Part shown: positions 24,613 to 33,271 of the stretch, in pieces | Position numbering within the stretch: the first letter of the stretch is position 1 | Layout: each line of letters begins with the position of its first letter | The notes under the pieces: model-generated | The model's database searches: none | Told to the model about the DNA's origin: nothing | What the model saw: the letters and a program-made list of their open reading frames with translations, nothing else | NCBI GenBank assembly: GCA_047602055.1 | Contig: JASGIG010000001.1 | Span: forward strand, 2,294,001 to 2,358,000 | Reading direction: 5' to 3' | Length of the DNA: 64,000 bases | From: JAODBQ01 sp047602055 | GTDB lineage: Bacteria > Actinomycetota > Acidimicrobiia > Acidimicrobiales > Ilumatobacteraceae | Translations under genes and position numbers: made by a program

Positions 24613-25703
24613 CACCTGCTCCCGTCGGACGAGGCGAAGGCCGGCATGACCTCGCGGGCGAACAGGCGCAGGCTGTCGAGCACCTGGTCCTGTGGCACGG
24701 TCTCGTTCGCGTTGAGGATGAAGTTGACGAGGTCGACGCCGGTCGACTCCCACTTCTTCAGCTCGCGGATGAGCTGGTCCGGGCTGCCGATGGCGATGCC
24801 CTCCGGTGGCTCGCCCGGCGCCGCCGGGCCGGCGGCCGATCGACGGGTCGCGGCGAGCAGGCCGGGGGAGGGGTAGCCCTTGGTCGGCCACGCCTCCTTG
24901 GCCATGTCGAGCTGACCGGCGAGGTACTGGAACGTGCCGAGCAGCCGGTTGCCGGTGGCCACGCCGGCCGCCGAGTCCTCGTGGCAGAACAGGAAGTTGG
25001 CGGCGGCGAGCTGGTCGTTGACGAACGCCCCGGCCGGCGTGCAGTGCCGGATGCGTGCCCGGTACTCCTGGACCCGCTGCTCCTGGGCCTTGAAGGTCGT
25101 GAAGTTGACGCCGAGGGCGCCCATGCCGCGGTCGGCGGCGTCGAGCTCGGTGCCGGGCGACGACACGGCCACCCACAGCGGCGGGTGCGGGCGCTGGTAC
25201 GGCTTGGGCAGCACCGCGCGCGTCGGCATCGAGAAGAACTCGCCCTCGTAGCCGAAGCGCTCGTTCGTCCACATCTGCGGGATGGTGTGCACGTACTCGT
25301 CCCACGACTTCTTCGTCGTGTCCGGGTCGGCGCGGAACCCGCCGAGCTCGGTCCACGTGGCGGAGCGGCCGGTGCCGAGCTCCAGGCGGCCGCCGCTGAG
25401 GATGTCGAGCACGGCGGCCCGCTCGGCGACGCGCACCGGGTGGTTGAACTCCGGCACGCACACGACGATGCCGTGGCCGACGCGGATGTTCTTGGTCTGC
25501 GCCGCGCAGGCGGTGAGGAACAGCTCCGGCGCCGAGCAGTGGCTGTACTCCTCGAGGAAGTGATGCTCGACGGCCCACACCGCATGGAAGCCCAGCTCGT
25601 CGGCGAGGCGGACCTGCTCCAGGGCGTTCATGTACACCTGGCGCTCGGTCTCGCGCTCCCACGGTCGTGGCACGGACAGCTCGTAGAAGACCCCGAACTT
25701 CAT
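24612..25703 (-). CDS. LLM-class flavin-dependent oxidoreductase
   Basis: Bacterial luciferase-like protein of 363 residues. ADELGFHAVWAVEHHFLEEY, with AVEHHF, is the hallmark of the alkanal-monooxygenase-like group; then SPGTELDAADRGMGALG and an RELKKWESTGVDLVNFI helix near the end. FMN or F420 could be the cofactor. ATG 25703 gives the strand MKFGVFYEL at the N-terminus, and a TACGCT hexamer 7 bases upstream suggests a leaderless start. It is coupled by a one-base overlap to the decarboxylase-like gene downstream and divergent from an alpha/beta hydrolase, with only 61 bases between the starts. Confidence 0.85.
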   Translation of the reverse strand: MKFGVFYELSVPRPWERETERQVYMNALEQVRLADELGFHAVWAVEHHFLEEYSHCSAPELFLTACAAQTKNIRVGHGIVVCVPEFNHPVRVAERAAVLDILSGGRLELGTGRSATWTELGGFRADPDTTKKSWDEYVHTIPQMWTNERFGYEGEFFSMPTRAVLPKPYQRPHPPLWVAVSSPGTELDAADRGMGALGVNFTTFKAQEQRVQEYRARIRHCTPAGAFVNDQLAAANFLFCHEDSAAGVATGNRLLGTFQYLAGQLDMAKEAWPTKGYPSPGLLAATRRSAAGPAAPGEPPEGIAIGSPDQLIRELKKWESTGVDLVNFILNANETVPQDQVLDSLRLFAREVMPAFASSDGSR

Positions 25704-25710
25704 GTGGCCC

Positions 25711-25716
25711 AGCGTA
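25711..25716 (-). promoter_or_regulatory. Putative leaderless -10 (TACGCT)
   Basis: Minus-strand TACGCT, 7 bases before ATG 25703 of the luciferase-like gene. A plus-strand TACGTT 35 bases away serves the divergent hydrolase, so both promoters would share this short gap. Confidence 0.4.
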
Positions 25717-25750
25717 CGAAGAGGGTGTTCCAGGGTTGGCAGCGGACGCC

Positions 25751-25756
25751 TACGTT
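25751..25756 (+). promoter_or_regulatory. Putative leaderless -10 (TACGTT)
   Basis: TACGTT followed by 8 bases and the GTG at 25765. No Shine-Dalgarno is visible between them. Confidence 0.45.
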
Positions 25757-25764
25757 GGACGGTC

Positions 25765-26688
25765 GTGCACGACGTCCCGCTCCACCCGAACGCCCCGAAC
25801 TGGTTCCGCCGTGCGGTCGCCGTGCCGTTCGACGACGGCTGGGTGGATGTCGACGGTGCCCGCATCCACTTCGTCGCGTGGGGTGCCCCGGGCAGGCGTG
25901 GGCTGGTCTTCGTCCACGGCGGGGCGGCCAACGCCCACTGGTGGACGCACCTCGCCGCCCGCTTCGCCGAGGACTTCCGCGTCGTCGCCGTCGACCTCTC
26001 CGGCCACGGCGACAGCGACCATCGGCCCGGCTACCAGCTGGAGCAGTGGACCGACGAGGTCGTCGCCGTCGCCGCCGCGTCGGGCATCGACGGGCTGCCG
26101 GTGGTGATCGGCCACAGCCTCGGTGGCTTCGTCACGATCGCCGCCGCGGCGCGCCACGGCTCGTCGGTGGAGGGCGTGATCGTCGTCGACTCGCCGGTCA
26201 CCACGCCGCCACCGGAGGCCCAGCGCCAGTCGCGCGACAACTTCGGGCGGCCACGCGTCTACCCCGACGTCGAGACGGCGGTGTCCCGCTTCCGCCCCGT
26301 GCCCGAGCAGCGCTTCAACCTCGACTACGTGCTCGACCACGTCGCCCGCCGCTCGATGAAGCCCGTCGACGGCGGGTTCGCCTGGAAGTTCGACCGGACG
26401 ATGTTCGACAGCTTCGGCGGGAGCATGCGCGGCATCGCCAAGCCGTACCTGACGCAGGTCCGCTGCCGCTTCGCGCTGCTGCGCGCCGAGTACGGGTTGA
26501 TCACCCCGGACATCCGCGAGGAGATGTACGACGCGCTGGGCCGGGTGGCGCCGATCGTCGAGCTGCCGCAGTCCGGTCACCACCCGATGCTCGACCAGCC
26601 GCTCGTGCTGCTCACCGCGCTGCGCGCCCTGCTCGCCGACTGGGACCACAGCGACCCGCACCGCAAGGCCCAGGCCCGGGCCCGCTGA
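25765..26688 (+). CDS. Alpha/beta hydrolase
   Basis: Alpha/beta-hydrolase fold enzyme of 307 residues. The oxyanion loop is VFVHGGAANAHWW, the nucleophile elbow is GHSLGG with Ser118, and the catalytic His is in QSGHHPMLDQP near the C-terminus. The LSGHGDSD turn after strand 4 is standard. Substrate is unknown; members include esterases, epoxide hydrolases and meta-cleavage hydrolases. GTG 25765 was chosen since it gives VHDVPLHPNAPNW and sits 8 bases after a TACGTT hexamer. It is divergent from the luciferase-like operon and may serve the same pathway. Confidence 0.85.
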   Translation: MHDVPLHPNAPNWFRRAVAVPFDDGWVDVDGARIHFVAWGAPGRRGLVFVHGGAANAHWWTHLAARFAEDFRVVAVDLSGHGDSDHRPGYQLEQWTDEVVAVAAASGIDGLPVVIGHSLGGFVTIAAAARHGSSVEGVIVVDSPVTTPPPEAQRQSRDNFGRPRVYPDVETAVSRFRPVPEQRFNLDYVLDHVARRSMKPVDGGFAWKFDRTMFDSFGGSMRGIAKPYLTQVRCRFALLRAEYGLITPDIREEMYDALGRVAPIVELPQSGHHPMLDQPLVLLTALRALLADWDHSDPHRKAQARAR

Positions 26689-26722
26689 CGGCAAGGTCAA
26701 CACAGCGCGCGAGCATGCGCGC

Positions 26723-27515
26723 ATGTTGCTGGAGGGGAAGGTGGCGATCGTCACCGGTGCCGGGTCGGGGATCGGGCGGGCGAGCGCGCTGCGCTTCGCC
26801 GAGGAGGGCGCGTCGGTCGTCGTCGCCGACATCCGCGGCCCCAAGTGCGACGAGACGGTGGCGACGATCGAGCAGGCCGGCGGCATCGCGGCGACGTGCC
26901 AGGCGAACGTCGCCGACGACGCGTCGGTCGCGGCGATGGTCGCGTTCGCCGTCGAGCGCTTCGGCGGGCTCGACGCGCTGTTCAACAACGCCGGCACGAT
27001 CCGGCCGGGCACGGCGGTCAGCCTCGGCGTGGAGGACTGGGACCTGGTGATTGGCGGTCAACGTCCGCTCGGTGTTCCTCGGTGCCAAGCACGCCGTGCC
27101 GGCGATGGCCGAGCGTGGCGGTGGGACCATCGTGTCGACGGCGTCGGTGTCGGGCATGGCCGGCGACGCCGGCAGCGTCGTCTACGGAGCGAGCAAGGCG
27201 GCGGTGATCAACCTCACGCGCTGCCTGGCCGTCGACCACGCCGGCGACAACGTCCGCGTCAACTGCATCTGCCCCGGGGCGATCGAGACGCCGCCGCTCG
27301 GCCGGATGCTCGCCGACCCCGCCGCCCGCGCCGGCATGGAGCGCAGTCACCTCCTCGGCCGCCTCGGCCAACCGGACGAGATCGCCGCCGCAGCCGTGTG
27401 GCTGTGCAGCGACGAGTCGTCGTTCGTCACCGGCCAGGCGATCGTCGTCGACGGCGGCATCACCGCCAAGTCCCACTTGGGCAAGGTCGGCGACCCCCGC
27501 CCCAAGAAGGGCTAG
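26723..27515 (+). pseudogene. SDR dehydrogenase with a +1 frameshift
   Basis: Two adjacent frames together make a complete short-chain dehydrogenase of about 263 residues. Frame one gives MLLEGKVAIVTGAGSGIGRA through FGGLDALFNNAG and VEDWDLVI. The sequence then shifts by one base and continues AVNVRSVFLGAKHAV, with YGASK as the catalytic Tyr/Lys and SSFVTGQAIVVDGG. The best explanation is one extra G at 27053-27054 (ATTGGCGG in place of ATTGCGG). No other damage is seen, so a sequencing error is quite possible. If real, the protein ends without its catalytic Tyr and Lys. Confidence 0.8.
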
Positions 27516-27554
27516 CACCGCGACCTGCGGCGTGATCGGCTGATCCGGGCTGTC

Positions 27555-27560
27555 TACCGT
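27555..27560 (+). promoter_or_regulatory. Putative leaderless -10 (TACCGT)
   Basis: TACCGT, then 6 bases, then ATG 27567 of the VOC protein. Confidence 0.4.
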
Positions 27561-27566
27561 GAGCGC

Positions 27567-27959
27567 ATGACGCTGCGCATCGGCGAGATCGCTGTTGACT
27601 GCTCCGACCCCGAGCGGGCGGCCGAGTTCTGGTGCGCCGCACTCGGCTATCGGATCACCGATCAGGACCCAACCGGTGTGGCTATCGCTGGAAGCTCGAC
27701 AGCGCCGACGATCTTGTTGCTCGCTTCGTCGGATCCGAAGACGTCCAAGAATCGGCTCCACTTCGATCTGTGCCCCCTCGAAGGCTCGACACGCGCCGAC
27801 GAGGTGGATCGACTGATCGCGCTCGGCGCGACACCGGTCGACATCGGTCAAGGCGATTCGCCGTGGAGTGTTCTCGCTGACCCGTGTGGCAACGAGTTCT
27901 GCGTGATGCCGACCACGCTTCCCCCGGAACCGGAACCGTTCCATCACCTGGACGCCTGA
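27567..27959 (+). CDS. VOC/glyoxalase-fold protein
   Basis: Vicinal-oxygen-chelate fold protein of 130 residues with two beta-alpha-beta3 modules. LRIGEIAVDCSDPERAAEFWCAALGY begins module one, and LHFDLCPLEGSTRADEVDRLIALGA begins module two, closing with LADPCGNEFCVMP. The DPxGNEF end is typical of the glyoxalase/bleomycin-resistance-like family. Metal ligands are not clear and the substrate is unknown. A second gene of the same fold, frameshifted, lies convergent 87 bases away. Confidence 0.82.
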   Translation: MTLRIGEIAVDCSDPERAAEFWCAALGYRITDQDPTGVAIAGSSTAPTILLLASSDPKTSKNRLHFDLCPLEGSTRADEVDRLIALGATPVDIGQGDSPWSVLADPCGNEFCVMPTTLPPEPEPFHHLDA

Positions 27960-28046
27960 TCCGGCTCGCACCTTCGAGGATCTGGGCGACGCCGTACTCC
28001 GGCCGGCCGCGGCGCAGGGAGGCGCGCACTCCCTGTGGAGTGTCGC

Positions 28047-28419
28047 TCAGCCGTCGGCCTGGCCAAAGACGAGGCAGAAGGGGTGGCCGGCCGGATCGAG
28101 GAACACCCGGAAGCCGGTCTCCCTGAGAGCTGGAACACGTCGGGCTCCGAGAGCTGTGACCGCTTCCTCTGCATCGTCGATGTGGTCGACGCGGATGTCG
28201 AGGTGCAGTTGCTGCGGATGGAGCGGGTCCGGCAATGCCGGCGGGACCCAGCGCTCGACTCGCCTGGAACGCCAGCTGACGATCCGTGGGCTCGGTACCG
28301 ATCACGACGAAGTCGCCGTAGTCCTCGTTCACCGACATGCCCAGCACGGCTGCGTAGAACGCTGTGAGTGCCTGCGGGTCCGGGCAGTCGAGGACGGTCT
28401 TCTCCAAGCGGCCGATCAC
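28047..28419 (-). pseudogene. VOC/glyoxalase-fold protein with a +1 frameshift
   Basis: Two frames join into one 123-residue VOC protein. MIGRLEKTVLDCPDPQALTAFY and DFVVIGTEPTDRQLAFQ (52 codons) precede the shift. After one extra base at 28263 the other frame continues RVERWVPPALPDPLHPQQLHLDI, the usual order, then DDAEEAVTALGARRV and FLDPAGHPFCLVFG. Only that base is out of place. This is the second single-base insertion within 1.3 kb, so consensus error in this region is plausible. Confidence 0.8.
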
Positions 28420-28578
28420 ACGACCACGATGTCAGACGGGCACGGGCTCGCAGATGTGCGGCGAACTCGGATCCGGAGGAGCGGACGTGGGCGGCCGGAC
28501 CGGCCGACGCTGTGCTCGGTGGCTGGCTCGCGCGCATATCCGATCGCCAACGGCATCTCGTGTTGAGAGACTCGGGCG

Positions 28579-29316
28579 GTGGCGGCGAGCGGCGTGCGGG
28601 ACGAGCAGATCGAGCGGTTCGGCGCGACGCTCGGGGCCGTGTTGTCCGAGCGCGCCAACCTCAGTGACGTGGTGAGCTTGGCCGCGGAGCTGCTCGCCGA
28701 TGGCGTCGACGATCAGCTGCTGCTCGATCTCGCGACAACTCCATCCACCGCGTCGCTGGAGGATGTTCGCGCCCAGCTCGTCCAGCTCGTGACGGGGGGT
28801 GTGCTGCCGGGGCTGTCGACGCATCCGACGGTCCTGGAGTACTTCGTCGATGAGGATGAGATCGAGACCTTGTTGACGTTGGTGTCTATCGACGCCGCTG
28901 CGGCGTCGCTGCTCGCCATCTACCGAGCCGAGCAGCTCGACGCGCCACGACGCGCGGTCGCTACGGCCAGGCACTCGTGGGCGGCCGAGCTCTCGATGAG
29001 CTCGATGTGGTTGGCTGACCCGGCGCGTCGTCGAGCCTGGCTGACGTCGCTCGTCGAACAGGCAACGAGCGAATGGGAGCTCGCTCGCATCGGCGCCGGT
29101 CCGCTGGAGGACTTCGTCAGCGATGACCCTGACGACCTGCTCTGGCTGCAGGCCCAGTTGCGTCGCTCCTCCGGCTTCCGGCGAGTGCTGGCTGGAGCGT
29201 GGATCTACGGCCAGGTGAGCCCGGAAGCCTTCGAGCGTCTGGAGGAACTCGTCGGTCAGCCGCTCGCGAACCCACACCGTGCCGGTCGGGACAACGTCCC
29301 CGGTCGTCACACGTAA
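28579..29316 (+). CDS. Hypothetical protein with DUF6869-like C-terminus
   Basis: Protein of 245 residues starting with GTG. The last 75 residues, with WELARIGAGPLEDFVSD, a DDLLWLQAQLRRSSGFRRVL helix and AGAWIYGQ, resemble DUF6869, a short domain of unknown function found in bacterial cytoplasmic proteins. The N-terminal 165 residues are helical and not recognised. GC content is a little lower than in neighbouring genes. It converges on the ParA gene with a 10-base overlap. No functional inference is possible. Confidence 0.6.
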   Translation: MAASGVRDEQIERFGATLGAVLSERANLSDVVSLAAELLADGVDDQLLLDLATTPSTASLEDVRAQLVQLVTGGVLPGLSTHPTVLEYFVDEDEIETLLTLVSIDAAAASLLAIYRAEQLDAPRRAVATARHSWAAELSMSSMWLADPARRRAWLTSLVEQATSEWELARIGAGPLEDFVSDDPDDLLWLQAQLRRSSGFRRVLAGAWIYGQVSPEAFERLEELVGQPLANPHRAGRDNVPGRHT

Positions 29317-30053
29317 TCCCAGATCTTCTCGGCGATGTCGCGCCAGAGGTTGCGGAAGGCGGTGGCGGCCAGGCTGGTCGGGGCGTAGGTGGCCAGCGGG
29401 GCGCGCTCCAGGCCCATCAGCTCGACGACGCTGGCGTTGGGGATCGGCGTCGGCAGCGGCGCCGGCGTGCCGACTGCGAGCTTGGCGACGAGCTCGCGCT
29501 GCAGGCGCTTGCGGCGGTCGAGCATGGAGATGAACGGGAGCACGACCGGCGCCGGCGGGTTGGCGGCGAGGTGCTCCATCAGCTGGTCGAGGGTGCGCTT
29601 CGACAGGGTCGTCGGGATCGTCGGCACGAGCAGCACGTCGGCCGCGGCGAAGACGCTCTCGCTGGCCAGCGTGATCCCCGCCGGGCAGTCGATCAGGGCG
29701 ATGTCGTAGTCGCCGGCGAGCGGTTCGAGCAGCGCCCCGAGTCGGCGCCGCGGGTGCTTGGCGTCGTCGAGGTGCAGGTCGAGGTGGCGCATCGAGAAGT
29801 CGGCGGGGACGACGTGCAGGCCAGGCAGGTCGGTGGCGCGGACGTGGCCGGCCAGCGAACCCTTGTCGATCAGCTTGCCGGCGCCGCCCTTGACGTTGGC
29901 GCGGATCCGGAAGAAGTACGTCGCCGCGCCCTGCGGGTCGATGTCCCACAGCAGCACCCGGGCGCCCTGGGCGGCGGCCTCGTGGGCGAGGTTGACGGCG
30001 GCGGTCGTCTTTCCGACGCCGCCCTTGATGCTGTAGGTCGCCAGCGTCTTCAC
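29307..30053 (-). CDS. ParA/MinD-family ATPase
   Basis: Deviant-Walker ATPase of 248 residues. The P-loop is KGGVGKTTAAVNLA at the N-terminus, Walker A' is LLWDIDPQGAATYF and Walker B is ALIDCPAGITLAS. Such ATPases position cargo such as chromosomes, plasmids or protein clusters by forming nucleoid-bound gradients. No ParB gene or parS-like site accompanies it, so this is an orphan. Its GTG overlaps the TGA of the CHAD gene (GTGA), which couples their translation. CHAD proteins bind polyphosphate granules, so positioning or partition of polyphosphate granules is a testable role. Confidence 0.85.
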   Translation of the reverse strand: MKTLATYSIKGGVGKTTAAVNLAHEAAAQGARVLLWDIDPQGAATYFFRIRANVKGGAGKLIDKGSLAGHVRATDLPGLHVVPADFSMRHLDLHLDDAKHPRRRLGALLEPLAGDYDIALIDCPAGITLASESVFAAADVLLVPTIPTTLSKRTLDQLMEHLAANPPAPVVLPFISMLDRRKRLQRELVAKLAVGTPAPLPTPIPNASVVELMGLERAPLATYAPTSLAATAFRNLWRDIAEKIWDYV

Positions 30054-31633
30054 GGCGCATCCCCGAACGACGCGTCCCCGAGCGACGGCAGGTCGGCGAG
30101 CATCGCCTTGAACGCCCGGCGCGTCTCCTTGGTGTCGAACTCGGCGAAGCGCTCGGCGAACTCGTCGCGGGACCGGCTGCATTGTGCGTCGATCTGGGCG
30201 CGCAGCTCGCCGAGGGCGAACATGGTCGCGGCCGGCGCGCCGGCGCGGTGGACGTCCTCGCCGACGGCGCGCAGCTCGTCGACGTGGACCGCCGCGTCCT
30301 GGTGCTCGCCGAGGTTGTCCTGCAGGACCTTGAGCGCCTTGACGAACTGCTTGCGCTCGTCGCTCGGCAGCACCGAGGCGAAGCACTCCAGCAGGTAGCG
30401 CAGCTTCTTGGCCTGCTTGCGCAGGTCGTGCAGCGCCTCGGGCTCCGAGTCGGCCGTGATCGCCCGGCCGTCGGCGATCACCCGGCGGTGCGCCTTGCGC
30501 AGCCGCTTGGCGACCACCGCGCCGAGCGGCGCGTCGGCCAGCGGCGCCGACCCGCGGTCGCCGGGACGCGCCGGATCGGCGAGCCACGCCTGCCAGCGGT
30601 CGAGCATGGCGACGATCGCCGGGGCGGTCAGCTCGGTGTCGAGCGCGGCGTGCGCGGCGCGATGGCGTTCGACGAGCACCGCGTGCACGGGGTCGAGGTC
30701 GGTCGCCGCCGACGTGCCGAGTCGGGCGACCTGCGCCGGGAAGTCGAGCAGCTGCACGTCGAAGTCGCGGGCCGGGCCGGTGACCGCGCCGATCTCGGCG
30801 AACGCGGACGCGGCCGGAGCGAGCACGTCGTCGGGGATCACGCCTCGGCCATGACCGACGATCGAACGGGTGCGGCGCACGGCGACGCGCAGCTCGTGGA
30901 GGAACTCGGTGTCGATCTGGGCCAGCGTGCCGGACCAGTTGGCCCGGGCCGTGGCGGCGAGGTTGGCGAGCACCGCGCACCACCCGTCGAGCGCCGGCAT
31001 CGCCGGGTCGAGCGGCACGGTCGGCGACACCGAGAACCCGGCGAGGTCGACGCCGGCGGCGCTCGCCGCGAGTTCGACGAGATCGTCGTCGAGACGGACG
31101 GCGCCGGCATCCGCCAGCGTCTCGGCGAGCGTCGCCGCCGGCTTGGCGTAGCCGGCCAGCGCCTCGACCACCAGCATCGGCGCCGGCGTCACCGGCACGT
31201 CGCCGGGCGCCGCCACCGCCGACTCGACGAGCGTGGCGCGCAGCACCTCCTTGCGACGGCCGTCGTAGCGCACGACCTCGCGCTCGACCGACCTGATCTG
31301 CAGCACCGCCAGCAGGGCACGCACGTCGAGTGCGGCCGCGACCCGGGCACGCAGCGGCCCCGCCGGAAGATCCGCCGGCCACACCGGCGCGGCGTCGACG
31401 GCGACCCGCACGGCGATCACGTCGTCGCCCGTGAGGTCGACCGCGCGGCGCGGACCGTCGGCGACCATCGTCAGCCGCAGCCCGGCGTCGTGGAGCAGCC
31501 CGTCGAACGTGTCGAGCACCGTGCGCACCACCGGCCGCGGGTTGCCGACGGACAGCCCCACCTGGTGCAGCAGGTCGACGAGCCTGGCGGCATCCCACCC
31601 GTCGGCCGTGAACGTCGACGTCGATGGATGCAT
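30050..31633 (-). CDS. CHAD-domain protein with degenerate CYTH-like N-terminus
   Basis: Protein of 527 residues. The C-terminal 310 residues are a CHAD helical domain with its paired histidine motifs: EFLHELRVAVRRTRS and EALHDLRKQAKKLRYLLE (H-x-x-R-x3-(R)-K-x-R). CHAD domains bind inorganic polyphosphate through these basic helices. The first 210 residues have alternating strands and charged residues (LRLTMVADGPRRAVDL, VEREVVRYDGRR) like CYTH/triphosphate-tunnel enzymes, but the N-terminal ExExK motif is not evident. It is coupled to the ParA gene and divergent from a NUDIX hydrolase 115 bases away, a likely phosphate-related set. Confidence 0.8.
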   Translation of the reverse strand: MHPSTSTFTADGWDAARLVDLLHQVGLSVGNPRPVVRTVLDTFDGLLHDAGLRLTMVADGPRRAVDLTGDDVIAVRVAVDAAPVWPADLPAGPLRARVAAALDVRALLAVLQIRSVEREVVRYDGRRKEVLRATLVESAVAAPGDVPVTPAPMLVVEALAGYAKPAATLAETLADAGAVRLDDDLVELAASAAGVDLAGFSVSPTVPLDPAMPALDGWCAVLANLAATARANWSGTLAQIDTEFLHELRVAVRRTRSIVGHGRGVIPDDVLAPAASAFAEIGAVTGPARDFDVQLLDFPAQVARLGTSAATDLDPVHAVLVERHRAAHAALDTELTAPAIVAMLDRWQAWLADPARPGDRGSAPLADAPLGAVVAKRLRKAHRRVIADGRAITADSEPEALHDLRKQAKKLRYLLECFASVLPSDERKQFVKALKVLQDNLGEHQDAAVHVDELRAVGEDVHRAGAPAATMFALGELRAQIDAQCSRSRDEFAERFAEFDTKETRRAFKAMLADLPSLGDASFGDAP

Positions 31634-31735
31634 GGCTTCAGGACCGTAGCGGAGGGGACCCGCGGAACGGGTGAGTTCACCCGAACGCCGACGGGGGTTC
31701 ATCGTCGTTACGTGCATCGGGCGCGCGCCGCTGTC

Positions 31736-31741
31736 TAACTT
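31736..31741 (+). promoter_or_regulatory. Putative leaderless -10 (TAACTT)
   Basis: TAACTT followed by 7 bases and GTG 31749 of the NUDIX gene. It also supports that GTG as the true start over the longer open frame upstream. Confidence 0.4.
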
Positions 31742-31748
31742 CGGCGGT

Positions 31749-32147
31749 GTGATCGAGGTGGCCGGAGGGCTGGTGTGGCGAGCGACGGCGCAGGGCGTGG
31801 AGATCCTGCTCGTCCACCGCCCCGAGCGCGACGACTGGTCGTTGCCCAAGGGCAAGCGCCGCCGCGGTGAGGCGTCGTTGCGCTGCGCGCTGCGCGAGGT
31901 CCACGAGGAGACCGGCCTGCGCTGCAAGGTCGGGCCGGAGCTGCCGGCGGCCAGGTACAAGGATCGCAAGGGTCGCAGCAAGCACGTGCGGTTCTGGTCC
32001 ATGCAGCGCGGCTCGGGGACCTTCCGCCCGAACCGCGAGGTGGACGAGGTGCGCTGGGTGCCGATCGACGAGCTCGACGGCTGGCTGGCGCCCCACGAGC
32101 TGGCGGTCGTGGCCGGCTTCCGGCGCCTGCACGGCGCCGTCGCGTGA
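31749..32147 (+). CDS. NUDIX hydrolase (MutT1 N-domain-like)
   Basis: NUDIX pyrophosphohydrolase of 132 residues. The NUDIX box reads GKRRRGEASLRCALREVHEETGL, shown here by its parts: G-x5-E in GKRRRGE and REVHEETGL. LPKGKRRRGE and VRFWSMQ are typical of the MutT1-like/diadenosine polyphosphate hydrolase group, which cleaves 8-oxo-dGTP or Ap(n)A. Mycobacterial MutT1 has an additional phosphatase domain, missing here. GTG 31749 was chosen. The divergent CHAD gene shares the promoter region, and in several actinobacteria MutT1 is near polyphosphate kinase, which fits a polyphosphate context. The 269-base gap downstream (32148-32416) holds no convincing gene. Confidence 0.85.
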   Translation: MIEVAGGLVWRATAQGVEILLVHRPERDDWSLPKGKRRRGEASLRCALREVHEETGLRCKVGPELPAARYKDRKGRSKHVRFWSMQRGSGTFRPNREVDEVRWVPIDELDGWLAPHELAVVAGFRRLHGAVA

Positions 32148-32416
32148 CGGCGCCGCCGCGGCGCGACGTTTCATGGCGGCGGATCTCCGCGCACCCTGAG
32201 GTTCATGCGCGCCGATGCCCACGCCCCACGCTGGCGCGCCGGGCCGGCTTCGGTGCTGACGACCGGGTGGCCCGGCCGCCTGCGCGCCGTGCGATGACCG
32301 AAGGGCCGGCGGGGGCCGCCGGCGACGAGCGCGAGCGGCTGCGGGAGCTGGTCACCATCGCCACGCAGAAGAACGTCCTCGCCGGCGCCTGACGCGAGCC
32401 GGCGGGTGGGCGCGGC

Positions 32417-33271
32417 CTAGGGCCAGCCGGCGTGGGGGACGTCGACCCATACGGAGTAGATCGCCCCGGCCGCCTTGCCGCGGACCTCGTCGGGTTGGCT
32501 GCCTGGCGCGCACAGCGCGTACAACGTCTGGCCGAGCTCGCCGCCGAGCGCGCAGGCGAACACCGGCTGCGGGGTGGGGATGCGGTGGGTGACCTGCCCG
32601 CCCTCGACGACGCGGACGAGCTGCGAGCCGAGCGCGTCGGCGAACCAGATGCCCAGCTCGGCGTCCAGCGTGCAGCCGTCGGGTGCCATGCCCGGCACGT
32701 CGGCCCAGCGCCGGCGGTTCGACAGCGTGCCGTCGGCGTCGATGGCGAACGCCTCGTAGCCGGCGCCGAAGCTCTCGCCGACGATCAGCGTCGAGCCGTC
32801 GGGGGTGATCACCGAGCCATTGGCGAAGCGCAGGCCGGAGGCGACGACCTGCGTCGTGCCGTTCTCGCGGACGAGGACCAGGTCGGCGCCGCGCGGCTCC
32901 TCGCCGGCGAAGAGGTCGAAGCCGAAGTTGCCGACGTAGGCGTTGCCGTGACGGTCGACGACCATGTCGTTGCAGTAGCCGGTGGCGAGATCGGACAGGT
33001 CGGCGTGGACGACGAAGCCGTTGCCGTCGTCGCGCAGCACCTGCTTGTTCGTCATCGACACGGCCAGCAGCCGGCCGTCGGGCAGCCAGCCGAGCCCCGA
33101 GGTCTGGTCGGGCAGATCGCCGTACACCGCATGGCGGTGGCCGTCCTCGGTGACGGTGTAGATCGCCCGCTGGTAGAAGTCGCAGTACCAGAGCCGGCCG
33201 TCGTGCCAGCGCGGGCCCTCGCCGAAGTCGACACCGTCGACGACGAGCTTCAGCTGCGGTTCATCGGACAT
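32417..33271 (-). CDS. SMP-30/gluconolactonase-family lactonase
   Basis: Beta-propeller of 284 residues of the SMP-30/regucalcin/gluconolactonase family, usually Ca- or Zn-dependent lactonases. Markers are FGEGPRWHDGRLWYCDF (first-blade Glu metal ligand), GLGWLPDGRLLAVS, GYCNDMVVDRHGNAYVGNFG (Asn ligand), GLRFANGSVITPDGSTLIVGE, and PDGCTLDAELGIWFAD with the last Asp ligand. It is the last of a four-gene minus-strand run, and its start overlaps the phosphoesterase gene by 11 bases. It is the intact relative of the remnant at 21703. Confidence 0.86.
   Translation of the reverse strand: MSDEPQLKLVVDGVDFGEGPRWHDGRLWYCDFYQRAIYTVTEDGHRHAVYGDLPDQTSGLGWLPDGRLLAVSMTNKQVLRDDGNGFVVHADLSDLATGYCNDMVVDRHGNAYVGNFGFDLFAGEEPRGADLVLVRENGTTQVVASGLRFANGSVITPDGSTLIVGESFGAGYEAFAIDADGTLSNRRRWADVPGMAPDGCTLDAELGIWFADALGSQLVRVVEGGQVTHRIPTPQPVFACALGGELGQTLYALCAPGSQPDEVRGKAAGAIYSVWVDVPHAGWP

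Noticed and set aside
29307..30053. Plasmid partition locus
   Set aside because: ParA is present, but no ParB, no parS-like repeated site and no replication gene; it is coupled to a CHAD gene instead.
32294..32392. A 32-codon frame after the NUDIX gene (MTEGPAGAAGDERERLRELV start)
   Set aside because: Too short, no ribosome site or promoter hexamer at a fitting distance and no known relative; left as unassigned spacer.
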